From Rhodospirillales bacterium (GTDB lineage Bacteria; Pseudomonadota; Alphaproteobacteria; Rhodospirillales; JABHCV01), in NCBI GenBank assembly GCA_016776705.1, contig JADHSW010000136.1:1-8139 (forward strand): a DNA stretch of 8,139 bases. Reading direction: 5' to 3'. A program made the translations under genes and the position numbers. The notes under the pieces are model-generated. The model saw only the letters and a program-made list of their open reading frames with translations. It had not been told where the DNA came from and did not search any database. Below are positions 1 to 6,131 of this stretch, one piece after another. Numbering within the stretch: the first letter of the stretch is position 1; each line of letters opens with the position of its first letter.

Positions 1-657
1 CTGATTGACCTTAAGGGCAAAAAAGTCGCTGATATCGGCTGCGGAGAAGGATCCCTCACCCGCCTGATGACCCGCCATGGCGCAAGTGTCATTGGTGTCG
101 AGTGCTCACCCCAACAACTTGAGCGCGCCCGTTCAGCGAAACCGGCGGGAAACGAAAATTATTCAGAAGGTGTCGGCGAAAACCTCACCTTCGAAGACAA
201 CAAGCTGGATCTGGTGGTTTTCTTTAACAGTCTGCATCACATAGCAGTCAACCAACAGGACAGGGCACTGGCCGAGGCCGCCCGCGTGTTAAAGCCGGGT
301 GGTCAGGTTTATGTCTGTGAGCCCCTGGCCAAAGGTGAGCATTTCGAGCTTATGAAGCCGGTTCACGATGAAACCGAGGTTCGCGCGGCGGCATATCAAG
401 CCATGAGCCGGGCCGACAAACACGGCCTGACCATGGAAATGGAAACCGAATATTCCCATTCGTCCTGCTACCCGGACTTCACCGCCTTTCGCGAACGCAT
501 CGAAGTCATAAATCCACACCTGAATGACCAATTCGATGAATTGCAGGAAATACTCAGGAACAATTTCGAAACCCTGGGCCACAAATCAGATGATGGAATG
601 GAATTCAGCCAGCCGATGCGAGTGAATTTGTTTACCAAGAACAGCCCGACCATCTAA
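1..657 (+). CDS. Class I SAM-dependent methyltransferase (5' partial)
   Basis: The reading frame is open from base 1 and ends at TAA 655-657, so the N-terminus lies outside the window; 218 residues are visible. The first in-frame ATGs (codons 23 and beyond) fall after the SAM-binding motif and are not the true start. Motif I is VADIGCGEG (bases 25-51), the glycine-rich SAM loop. The acidic end of strand beta-2 is seen in GVECSPQQLERA. Motifs II/III follow as LDLVVFFNSLHH and AARVLKPGGQVYVCEP, typical of the Methyltransf_11 / UbiE-like group. Residues after about 115 form a helical, substrate-facing C-terminal part. The substrate cannot be told from sequence; small-molecule or lipid methylation is as likely as any other. 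The next gene starts 163 nt downstream and need not be in the same operon. Confidence 0.9.
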   Translation: MIDLKGKKVADIGCGEGSLTRLMTRHGASVIGVECSPQQLERARSAKPAGNENYSEGVGENLTFEDNKLDLVVFFNSLHHIAVNQQDRALAEAARVLKPGGQVYVCEPLAKGEHFELMKPVHDETEVRAAAYQAMSRADKHGLTMEMETEYSHSSCYPDFTAFRERIEVINPHLNDQFDELQEILRNNFETLGHKSDDGMEFSQPMRVNLFTKNSPTI

Positions 658-715
658 ACGTTCTTTTCTCAGACAATTTCGTCTCGTTATCTTTCCTATC
701 GAAGTCATTGGAATT

Positions 716-721
716 TATGAT
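716..721 (+). promoter_or_regulatory. Possible -10 box upstream of the cyclase gene
   Basis: TATGAT is a good match to a sigma-70-type -10 hexamer in the 163-nt gap before the cyclase gene. The region 17-18 nt upstream (TTTCCT or TTCCTA, near 692-698) is a poor -35. An AAGGA at 732-736 lies just downstream and could serve a TTG at 743. This is a weak prediction. Confidence 0.25.
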
Positions 722-820
722 ACATTTCCCCAAGGATTGAGATTGGCCCTGGTCAACCCCAAATTGGACCGGGAGAGATGGGTTTGCGTGTGCTTGATGC
801 ACGTCCACTGGCTGGATGGA

Positions 821-3055
821 ATGAACGGCAGCAAGAATAAAATTACTTACGAAGTCCAGATCCTGCAAAACGGGCATTGGGAGACGCACGCCTCTTATCC
901 CGGCGATCAACAAGGTCAGGCGATCAAGGACGCCAAGGCGCTGGAGAACATCTCAACCGTTACCAGCGTCAAGGTCATCCGCGAGGAAATTAATTCCGCC
1001 AGTGGGGCCATCCAGGAAAATAATATTTTCGCCAGTAAAAACCTTCCTGAGGACCAGCAACCACAAGGGAAAATAGAGGCCCAGAAAACAAAGGCGGCTG
1101 GTGGCCGCACCCCAGCCGGGAAGCAGGCCCCGGCAAAAAAGAAACCCCCACAAAAATCACCTCCGCAAAGATCAACTCATATGCAGGCCGGGGCCAGCAT
1201 CCCGGACGAAATCCACAGTTTTGATCCCGATAAAGAAGAAACACCCGCCTTTTCAATTTTGGGACTGTTAATCAAACTGCTCCTGGTCATTGCCTTCAGC
1301 GCCATTATTGCCTCTCTTCTTACGGGCCTTGCCGGCGTTTGGTTGCGCGAATCATCGTTCCGGAACAATACCCAATCGAATATTCTGTTCGGACTTTTCG
1401 TCGGCTCCTTCGCTATTTCCATTATCTCCATGAGCATGTCTTTCCTCGCCAAGGCCAAATTAAAAACAGGCGGCAAGCCGCGGGCGGCCAAACCCGCAAG
1501 TTCCGGCCCCGCCAAACCCGCCAGGCCCGATAAGATTAACAAGAAAAAAGATGATCCCCTGCCCCCTCGCTTCCGGGAAGAAGCCGAGAAATCGGCGCAG
1601 ACCCACAAGGATGAGGCCCGAACTGAAGAAGATAGTCAGGATGAGAAAAAGCCAGAGCAAAAGGATAATACCCCCGAAATTCTGAGCGAAAGCGATGAAG
1701 ACAAGGGCGTGGAAATCGGCAGCGAGATCGGCGCCGACCATGAGGAAGGCGTGAACAAACCATGGGTCCAAAAGCAACAAAAATTCATTATGGATTACCT
1801 TCTGAGCGCAATGGAAGAAGGCGGCGTCGACAAGTCCAAGCTCGACAATTTCAACAAATTCGGGGTTAACCTGTTTATCGCCGGAGCCTGTGAAACCTTA
1901 TCCCAGGAGCATAATCTGGATGGCAAGACACTGTCTCTGGTGATCAGTGAGCCTGTCAAATACATGGGATTCAAGCGGCGCGACGCCGAATCGTTCGCAG
2001 ACCGGATTCAAGGATATCTTCTGGCTGATTCCAAATACATGCAGGCGTACCAGGCTGGCCGAAGCGCCATGAAAGGTCATCTCGAGGAAGACCCGGAAGC
2101 TGCAAAACACCTTAAGGCCGCCCTGGAAGAGTGGAACAAACCCAAGGAAAAGGGGGAAACCAGCGGCCCAGTAACCGTCCTGTTTACGGATATCGCCGGC
2201 TCTACCAATATGACGCAAACCCTGGGCGATGCTGTCGCCCAACAGGTTGTGCGCGCCCATAACAGGATCGTGCGCGAAGCCTTGACTAAATTTAACGGCA
2301 AGGAAATCAAGCATACCGGGGACGGTATAATGGCGTCTTTTGCAAATACGTCGAACGGGATTGAGGCCGCCGCCGATATGCAAATTGGTTGTGTTAAGCA
2401 CAACGTCAACAATCCGGATCTACTCCTGGGCTTGAAAATCGGCCTCAATGCAGGGGAACCCATCGCAGAAGACAATGACCTGTTTGGCACAACTGTCCAG
2501 ATGGCTGCGCGTATTGTCGACAAGGCCCAGGCATCGCAAATTTACGTCTCCGATATCGTCTTTGGCATCTGCGGCGGTAAAAACTATACTTTTGTCAAAC
2601 ACGGTCCTTTCGATATGAAAGGATTCGAAAACGGGCTGCACCTGTACGAATTTGTCTGGAACAAGGACATCCCCCTGCCGCAACCCGATCCCGCACCAGA
2701 CCCCAATCGTGAACCAGAACCCGCTGCAGAAACATCTGAAAACGGTGTTGAAGCTGGCGCGGAAATTGGTGCTGACATTGGTGCCGATATTGGAGTCGAT
2801 CTGAACAATGCGGAATCCGAAATGCCGGAGACCCCGCCTGAGGGCGCCGATGAAACTCAATCAGAACCCTCACCGCCTGACGGGCAACCCGACGTTACGC
2901 CACCGCCGGAAACAGTAAAGATGGCGTCTCTTGCAGAGCAACCTCAAGCCGACCCTGCTATAGCTCCTTCCGGGAACCAGGCAGATGAAAAGCTCCAACA
3001 GGCAACGCCGACCCCCGCTATTGAAAAAACACCCGATCAGGGACCAGACACCTGA
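821..3055 (+). CDS. Two-TM class III adenylate/guanylate cyclase
   Basis: 744 residues from ATG 821. The frame is open from TTG 737, but the conserved-looking N-terminal domain begins only at KITYEVQ, five residues after M1. A TTG at 743 behind AAGGA is the main alternative start. Order of parts: small alpha/beta-like N-terminal domain (about 5-60); Lys/Pro/Gln linker; two TM helices (about 144-175 and 188-208) with a short periplasmic loop; long charged linker; helical domain (about 324-425); cyclase domain (about 449-614); acidic Pro-rich tail (615-744). Catalytic residues: metal-binding D457 (FTDIAGST) and D501 (HTGDG), substrate-selecting K497 and T557 (LFGTTVQ), and transition-state R564 (AARI). 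The usual Asn of VNxAAR is Gln560. The Lys/Thr pair is that of class IIIb cyclases and favours ATP, hence cAMP, as product (family inference). Both termini should be cytoplasmic. The sensed input is unknown; the N-terminal and helical domains are the candidates. Confidence 0.9.
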   Translation: MNGSKNKITYEVQILQNGHWETHASYPGDQQGQAIKDAKALENISTVTSVKVIREEINSASGAIQENNIFASKNLPEDQQPQGKIEAQKTKAAGGRTPAGKQAPAKKKPPQKSPPQRSTHMQAGASIPDEIHSFDPDKEETPAFSILGLLIKLLLVIAFSAIIASLLTGLAGVWLRESSFRNNTQSNILFGLFVGSFAISIISMSMSFLAKAKLKTGGKPRAAKPASSGPAKPARPDKINKKKDDPLPPRFREEAEKSAQTHKDEARTEEDSQDEKKPEQKDNTPEILSESDEDKGVEIGSEIGADHEEGVNKPWVQKQQKFIMDYLLSAMEEGGVDKSKLDNFNKFGVNLFIAGACETLSQEHNLDGKTLSLVISEPVKYMGFKRRDAESFADRIQGYLLADSKYMQAYQAGRSAMKGHLEEDPEAAKHLKAALEEWNKPKEKGETSGPVTVLFTDIAGSTNMTQTLGDAVAQQVVRAHNRIVREALTKFNGKEIKHTGDGIMASFANTSNGIEAAADMQIGCVKHNVNNPDLLLGLKIGLNAGEPIAEDNDLFGTTVQMAARIVDKAQASQIYVSDIVFGICGGKNYTFVKHGPFDMKGFENGLHLYEFVWNKDIPLPQPDPAPDPNREPEPAAETSENGVEAGAEIGADIGADIGVDLNNAESEMPETPPEGADETQSEPSPPDGQPDVTPPPETVKMASLAEQPQADPAIAPSGNQADEKLQQATPTPAIEKTPDQGPDT
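1706..1744 (+). repeat. Acidic EIG motif, copy 1 in the cyclase linker
   Basis: Residues 296-308 read GVEIGSEIGADHE. A longer version of the same pattern occurs at 2744-2803 in the tail of the same protein, so the helical and catalytic domains are bracketed by related acidic segments. The synonymous codons differ between copies (mostly ATC/GGC here, ATT/GGT there), which argues against a recent DNA-level duplication. Confidence 0.6.
2744..2803 (+). repeat. Acidic (A)(E/D)IG tandem motif, copy 2 in the cyclase tail
   Basis: Residues 642-661 contain four consecutive tetrads: GAEI, GADI, GADI, GVDL. The segment lies in the disordered-looking acidic Pro/Glu-rich tail behind the cyclase domain and matches the shorter motif at 1706-1744. 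Function is unknown; a binding tag or charged spacer is possible. Confidence 0.6.
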
Positions 3056-3082
3056 TTGTGAGAATTTTGCTTCAACTATTTC

Positions 3083-3109
3083 TTGTGAGCCCTGCGGTAT
3101 GCTTATATT
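3083..3109 (+). promoter_or_regulatory. Possible promoter of the coiled-coil / zincin pair
   Basis: TTGTGA (3083-3088) and TATATT (3104-3109) are separated by 15 nt, shorter than ideal. Transcription from it would start at about 3116-3118, at or just before ATG 3118. That fits the absence of any Shine-Dalgarno sequence there and raises the possibility of a leaderless mRNA. Weak call. Confidence 0.3.
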
Positions 3110-3117
3110 TTGTCTAG

Positions 3118-3462
3118 ATGACTGAAATCCTTGCTATCACAGCCTTTCTCATAGCCTTTGGCACAGTCTTCCTTGTCAGCGACGCCCTGCGCAAAACCGA
3201 GCGCAGGCAAGACGCTGCGCTCAAGAGTTTTTCGGACAAGCTTAAAATCGAATTGAACCACAACGCCCAGATCATCCGAGAACTGCAAGAGGAAATGAAG
3301 GAATTCAATGACGTCGCAAAATTGGATTCAGGCAAAGCCACCGAGATGCAGAACCGTCTGAAAACCATTGATGCAAGACTTGCAAATCTGGACAGCGAAC
3401 TTGATGGCCTTAACCAGATGCTCGGTCCTAAATTTCGCAAAGCCCCACGAAAGAGTGCATGA
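3118..3462 (+). CDS. Membrane-anchored coiled-coil protein of unknown function
   Basis: 114 residues. An in-frame TAG sits directly before the ATG (3115-3117), so this is the first possible start; no ribosome binding site is visible. Residues about 5-22 (LAITAFLIAFGTVFLVSDAL region) form one hydrophobic helix, followed by RKTERR. By the positive-inside rule this places the rest of the protein in the cytoplasm. Residues about 28-105 are rich in Glu, Lys, Leu and Asn with heptad-like spacing, suggesting one or two coiled-coil segments; the C-terminus is basic (PKFRKAPRKSA). No enzymatic motif is seen. The TGA overlaps the next start as ATGA (3459-3462), so the two proteins are probably made together. 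I do not recognise a named family; a scaffold or adaptor is a guess. Confidence 0.75.
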   Translation: MTEILAITAFLIAFGTVFLVSDALRKTERRQDAALKSFSDKLKIELNHNAQIIRELQEEMKEFNDVAKLDSGKATEMQNRLKTIDARLANLDSELDGLNQMLGPKFRKAPRKSA

Positions 3463-4151
3463 AACCCGTTCTACGCCTTTTCATTCCTTTATTCGCCTTT
3501 GCCTTATTATGCCTCACGTCCCTAAGCGCTACGACGGCTTTTGCGGACAACCGCTGTCAGCCATTGAAAAAACCGGCAAGGGTCAATTTCGAGACCAGCC
3601 CCGCCATGGTGATCTACAAAACCGGCCACAGCAGCAGTGACCTTGAACGCCTGCAACGCATGCGTGGGCGACATGCCTCTAAGGGAAACTGGCGGGTTCT
3701 TGGGCTAACGCTTACAGATTTCAAATATTCCATCAAGACATCCGTCCGCCTGATCCCTATTGAAGGGGGACGCTATTGCGCCGAACCGGTAACCTATGAT
3801 CTGAGCATAGGATATTCCGATTTTCTGGTTTACATCGACAGGAGATACAAGCGCGGCAGCTGTGAATTCCACGCCATCCTTAATCATGAAAACGCCCATG
3901 TCGCCCTTTATCGTGGCTATTTAACCCGCTACCTGCCCAATATCCGGAAACTGGCCCGTCACGCCGCCGCAGGCGTAAGGCCAGTGGTCGTCACCACCCC
4001 TGATCTGGGCGCCAAGTACATTCAGGATCAGGTGCAACGCCGAATTACCCCCCTGATACAAAAGCTGAACCGCGAAGCCGATGCCTCGAATGCGCGCATC
4101 GACACGCCAAAAAGTTACCGCAATATTCAAATGCTCTGCGATAAGTGGTAA
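3459..4151 (+). CDS. Secreted HExxH protein, DUF922-like (predicted Zn-dependent protease)
   Basis: 230 residues. Residues 1-29 are a classical Sec signal peptide: basic start, hydrophobic core LFIPLFAFALLCLTSL, and cleavage after AFA before DNRCQ. The mature protein carries HENAH at residues 143-147, inside ILNHENAHVALY, which is an HExxH zincin motif: two zinc-binding His plus the catalytic Glu. The layout (a beta-rich half, then a helix with HExxH, then a long charged C-terminal helix) matches what I know of DUF922 / COG5661, described as predicted secreted Zn-dependent proteases. Family assignment is from memory; the motif and signal peptide are seen directly. Cys residues at 33, 107, 135 and 227 could form disulphides, consistent with a periplasmic location. 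Its ATG lies inside the stop of the preceding coiled-coil gene, with GAAAGAG at 3449-3455 as a weak RBS. Confidence 0.8.
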   Translation: MKPVLRLFIPLFAFALLCLTSLSATTAFADNRCQPLKKPARVNFETSPAMVIYKTGHSSSDLERLQRMRGRHASKGNWRVLGLTLTDFKYSIKTSVRLIPIEGGRYCAEPVTYDLSIGYSDFLVYIDRRYKRGSCEFHAILNHENAHVALYRGYLTRYLPNIRKLARHAAAGVRPVVVTTPDLGAKYIQDQVQRRITPLIQKLNREADASNARIDTPKSYRNIQMLCDKW

Positions 4152-4187
4152 CATGATAACTGGCAATATTTTGAGACGACTTTTAGC

Positions 4188-4191
4188 GAGG
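4188..4191 (+). promoter_or_regulatory. Ribosome binding site for the 57-aa small protein
   Basis: GAGG (within AGCGAGG) lies 7 nt before ATG 4199. It is the main translation signal supporting this short reading frame as a real gene. Confidence 0.6.
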
Positions 4192-4198
4192 CAAAAAG

Positions 4199-4372
4199 AT
4201 GGCCGAACACATACGTAAAAAGGAAGACCGGCGTTTGGGAAGCAACGCACGATCCACAATGGACAGACGTGAAAATCCGGCTGGCGACTGGCAGAATACT
4301 GAAAGACGCCATAAAGATGACAGACGCCAACAACAAAGACGCAACCGGTCTGACAGACGGGATCAGGGTTGA
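4199..4372 (+). CDS. Small basic Arg-Arg repeat protein coupled to arfB
   Basis: 57 residues starting MAEHIRKKEDRRLGSN and ending SDRRDQG, stop TGA 4370-4372. About one residue in four is Arg. The pattern (D/E/Q)-x-or-D-R-R recurs: EDRR 9-12, MDRR 21-24, TERR 34-37, DDRR 40-43, QQRR 45-48, SDRR 51-54, with spacing near 6 or a multiple of it. There is one Trp, no Cys, no TM segment and no signal peptide. GAGG sits 7 nt before the ATG, the frame fills nearly the whole gap between its neighbours, and its stop overlaps the TTG start of the ribosome-rescue gene as TTGA. These points together make it a likely gene. The composition suggests a disordered cytoplasmic protein able to bind nucleic acid or acidic partners, but no function is shown. 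Short DRR-rich proteins do occur in other proteobacteria to my knowledge; I cannot name a family. Confidence 0.7.
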   Translation: MAEHIRKKEDRRLGSNARSTMDRRENPAGDWQNTERRHKDDRRQQQRRNRSDRRDQG

Positions 4373-4806
4373 ACCACAACTCACCCCTTCACGTTATCGA
4401 TGACCTGTTCCTCAACCCCGACGAAATAGAAGAGACTTTCATTCGCGCCGGCGGCCCCGGCGGGCAGAATGTCAACAAGGTCTCCAGCGCCGTGCAATTG
4501 CGCTATGACGCGCGCCACAGTCCCGCTCTTACGAATGCCGTTTTCCTGCGATTAAAACCACTTGCAGGCAGGCGCATGACCGCCGATGGCGTCATCATTA
4601 TCGAAGCAAAACGCTATCGCAGCCAGGAACGCAACCGCGAGGATGCCCTGGCGCGGCTGATCGAACTAATCCGGAAAGCCGCCATTCCCCCGACGCCGCG
4701 GCGCAAGACAAAACCATCAAAATCCGCCCGGCAAAGGCGCATGACGGACAAGCGGTATCGGGGAGACACCAAGCGCAATCGTGGATCTGTCAAAAGCGAC
4801 GACTAG
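4369..4806 (+). CDS. arfB: ArfB/YaeJ-type alternative ribosome-rescue hydrolase
   Basis: 145 residues. ArfB is a peptidyl-tRNA hydrolase that frees ribosomes stalled on mRNAs lacking a stop codon, as a backup to tmRNA. The catalytic loop is RAGGPGGQNVNKVSSAVQLR, with GGQ at residues 31-33, in a lone class-I release-factor catalytic domain without codon-recognition domains. After the domain comes a Lys/Arg-rich tail (about 110-140: PRRKTKPSKSARQRR, KRYRGDTKRNR), the feature that enters the empty mRNA channel in E. coli ArfB. Length matches the family (140 in E. coli). The start must be TTG 4369: the frame has a TGA at 4351-4353 and no other start codon before the conserved domain. With only a weak RBS (CAGGG) next to it, translation probably depends on coupling to the small protein whose TGA it overlaps. 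It ends in TAG. Confidence 0.92.
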   Translation: MNHNSPLHVIDDLFLNPDEIEETFIRAGGPGGQNVNKVSSAVQLRYDARHSPALTNAVFLRLKPLAGRRMTADGVIIIEAKRYRSQERNREDALARLIELIRKAAIPPTPRRKTKPSKSARQRRMTDKRYRGDTKRNRGSVKSDD

Positions 4807-4906
4807 AAAAAAACCAGAAAATAATGTAAAATGTCCCATTGGAGTTTGTCCCTCATTCACAGGCGGGGACGGCCTTCATCACGGAAGGCATCTTCGCCCG
4901 GAACCG

Positions 4907-4914
4907 AAAGGAGA
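4907..4914 (+). promoter_or_regulatory. Strong Shine-Dalgarno that sets the deacylase start
   Basis: AAAGGAGA ends 6 nt before ATG 4921. It decides that start over the in-frame ATG 4831, which would add 30 residues of Ser/Arg-rich sequence unlike the family's N-terminus. Confidence 0.8.
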
Positions 4915-4920
4915 CGGATC

Positions 4921-5391
4921 ATGGGTATGGCGATAACACTCAAGGAATATCTGAAAGACTGCCACATCATTTTCGAGGAAGTGGACCATCCTTATCAGGC
5001 GACAAGCATGAGCACAGCCAAAAGCGCCAGGGTCGCCAGCAAAAACCTGGCCAAGGGCGTCCTGCTTCGCGAAAATCGTCATTATGTCATTGCTGTCCTG
5101 CCAAGCGATCACCTGATTGATCTGGATAAAATGGATGATTGCTTCCATGGCCATTTTGAAATGGCCAGCGAAGATGAAGTCGAGTCCCTGTTCACGGATT
5201 GCGCCCCCGGTGCGGTACCACCCATCGGCGCTGCTTACGGCCTGAAAGTGATGTGGGATGAAAGCCTGTCAGGACAACCGGACATCTATTTCGAAGGCGG
5301 TGATCACCGAACCCTGATTCATATTTCAGGTGATGATTTTAACAGGTTGATGACCGGTTCTGATCACGCCGGATTCAGCAACCCGGTATGA
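4921..5391 (+). CDS. YbaK/EbsC-family aminoacyl-tRNA deacylase (editing in trans)
   Basis: 156 residues, MGMAITLKEYL to SNPV. This is a single YbaK-type domain over the whole length, the usual size for free-standing members. These proteins hydrolyse mischarged aminoacyl-tRNA, for example Cys- or Ala-tRNA(Pro). Visible family marks are Lys45 in KGVLLR, the conserved editing-domain lysine; GAVPPIG at 97-103, the GxxPP loop; and the GGDHR turn at 126-130 before a final beta-strand pair. Sequence alone does not decide between the Cys-specific YbaK, Ala-specific ProXp-ala and less defined subgroups, so no gene symbol is given. The gene is 114 nt downstream of arfB with its own strong RBS. It may be the last gene of that transcript or have its own promoter; a short hairpin (GCCTTC/GAAGGC, 4872-4889) lies in its leader. 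It converges with the GST gene across 5 nt. Confidence 0.88.
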   Translation: MGMAITLKEYLKDCHIIFEEVDHPYQATSMSTAKSARVASKNLAKGVLLRENRHYVIAVLPSDHLIDLDKMDDCFHGHFEMASEDEVESLFTDCAPGAVPPIGAAYGLKVMWDESLSGQPDIYFEGGDHRTLIHISGDDFNRLMTGSDHAGFSNPV

Positions 5392-5396
5392 GAAGC

Positions 5397-6017
5397 TTAT
5401 TCCGTCGAAGGATGTGTTGAAGAAAATTCTTCCCGCAGGTTCAGTCGCGCCACAAGAGCTTTGAGGCGCGGATAGTCTGTGTCGCCAATCAGGTCTGGAA
5501 GAACGATGTTGACGAAATCGACCACCGCGGCGGTGGTAATGTCGGCCTGCGACACGTTGGGGCCGACCAACCAGCCCCCGTCAGTTGGAACGGCATTTTC
5601 AAGGGCGTTCAGGCCGCCGAGAATTTGCTCACGGTATTTTTTTACAGCCTCGTCCCAGATCTTGTCATCCGGGCGCCGGGTTTTCTCGTAAAAGGCGACA
5701 ACTCCCTTTTCCGCCGCGCCTACAGCCAGTGCCGTCAGCTTCAGCACCTTGCGACGCTCGGCTCCCGATGAGGGAACAAGAGCTTTCTGGGGCCCGACAA
5801 GCTCGTCCAGATAATCCAGTATCGCCGCACTGTCGATAAGCGTTTCACCGCCATCCAGTATTAGGGCAGGAACCCGGCGAAGCGGGTTCACCTGGCTAAT
5901 CTCGTCGGCATGGGTAGCGGTGCCATAGGGTCTGCGTTCGCACTCAATGCCAAGCAAATTCATGGAAATTTGTACACGCCGTACAAACGGCGAAAGAAGT
6001 CTGCCAATCAAGATCAC
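5397..6017 (-). CDS. Glutathione S-transferase family protein
   Basis: 206 residues from GTG 6017; stop TAA at 5399-5397. Residues 1-75 are the thioredoxin-like GSH-binding domain: MILIGRLLSPFVRRV with Ser9 at the usual catalytic Ser/Cys position, the cis-Pro in RRVPAL (Pro50), and the GSH gamma-glutamyl contact DSAAI (Asp62-Ser63). Residues 85-206 are the all-helical C-terminal domain with the N-capping box SQAD (156-159). Size fits a cytosolic bacterial GST. The substrate is unknown; GSH conjugation, peroxide reduction or thiol exchange are all possible. The frame extends to a GTG at 6044, but that start has no RBS and would prepend nine residues before the first beta-strand; GTG 6017 has GAGGAG 8 nt upstream. 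Confidence 0.9.
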   Translation of the reverse strand: MILIGRLLSPFVRRVQISMNLLGIECERRPYGTATHADEISQVNPLRRVPALILDGGETLIDSAAILDYLDELVGPQKALVPSSGAERRKVLKLTALAVGAAEKGVVAFYEKTRRPDDKIWDEAVKKYREQILGGLNALENAVPTDGGWLVGPNVSQADITTAAVVDFVNIVLPDLIGDTDYPRLKALVARLNLREEFSSTHPSTE

Positions 6018-6025
6018 TTTTGAAA

Positions 6026-6033
6026 CTCCTCGC
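6026..6033 (-). promoter_or_regulatory. Ribosome binding site that sets the GST start
   Basis: On the minus strand GCGAGGAG is followed by 8 nt and then GTG 6017. This favours the 206-residue form over the longer one starting at GTG 6044. Confidence 0.65.
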
Positions 6034-6078
6034 AAGGTTTCCACCGTTATCTATGAGTTCTGCTCTCAGGGGAAGACC

Positions 6079-6131
6079 AAAAACGAACGCGATAGAAGTA
6101 CATAGACGAACACCTTATCGCGTTATTTTTT
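6079..6131 (-). terminator. Probable bidirectional intrinsic terminator
   Basis: AACGCGATA (6086-6094) and TATCGCGTT (6116-6124) form a perfect 9-bp stem with a 21-nt loop. On the minus strand, downstream of the cupredoxin stop, the stem is followed by CG and five T (6083-6079). On the plus strand it is followed by A and six T (6126-6131), so it could stop transcription both ways. The loop is larger than usual. One arm of a second stem (6103-6154) lies inside this loop, so the two structures compete or interlock. Confidence 0.6.

Noticed and set aside
737..820. N-terminal extension of the cyclase from TTG 737 or TTG 743
   Set aside because: AAGGA at 732-736 fits TTG 743, but the extra residues (WVCVCLMHVHWL) do not resemble a domain or signal peptide, and the compact N-terminal domain starts right after ATG 821. 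Kept only as an alternative.
778..840. 20-codon upstream ORF (MGLRVLDARPLAG...) overlapping the cyclase start
   Set aside because: Its GGGAG is only 2 nt from the ATG, too close for good initiation, and nothing else supports it; probably chance.
1177..1780. Several 64-143-residue minus-strand ORFs across the cyclase linker
   Set aside because: They are reverse-frame shadows of Lys/Pro/Glu-rich coding sequence, which reads as Leu/Phe/Gly-rich on the other strand; no RBS or domain support.
4872..4889. Hairpin GCCTTC-ATCACG-GAAGGC before the deacylase gene
   Set aside because: Only 6 bp and no T-run follows, so not a terminator; too small to call a riboswitch.
4831..4920. 30-residue N-terminal extension of the deacylase from ATG 4831
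   Set aside because: AAAGGAGA directly serves ATG 4921, and the extension is Ser/Arg-rich and unlike YbaK N-termini.
5397..6044. Longer GST form from GTG 6044
   Set aside because: No RBS before it, and the thioredoxin-fold beta-strand begins at the GTG 6017 start, which has GAGGAG at good spacing.
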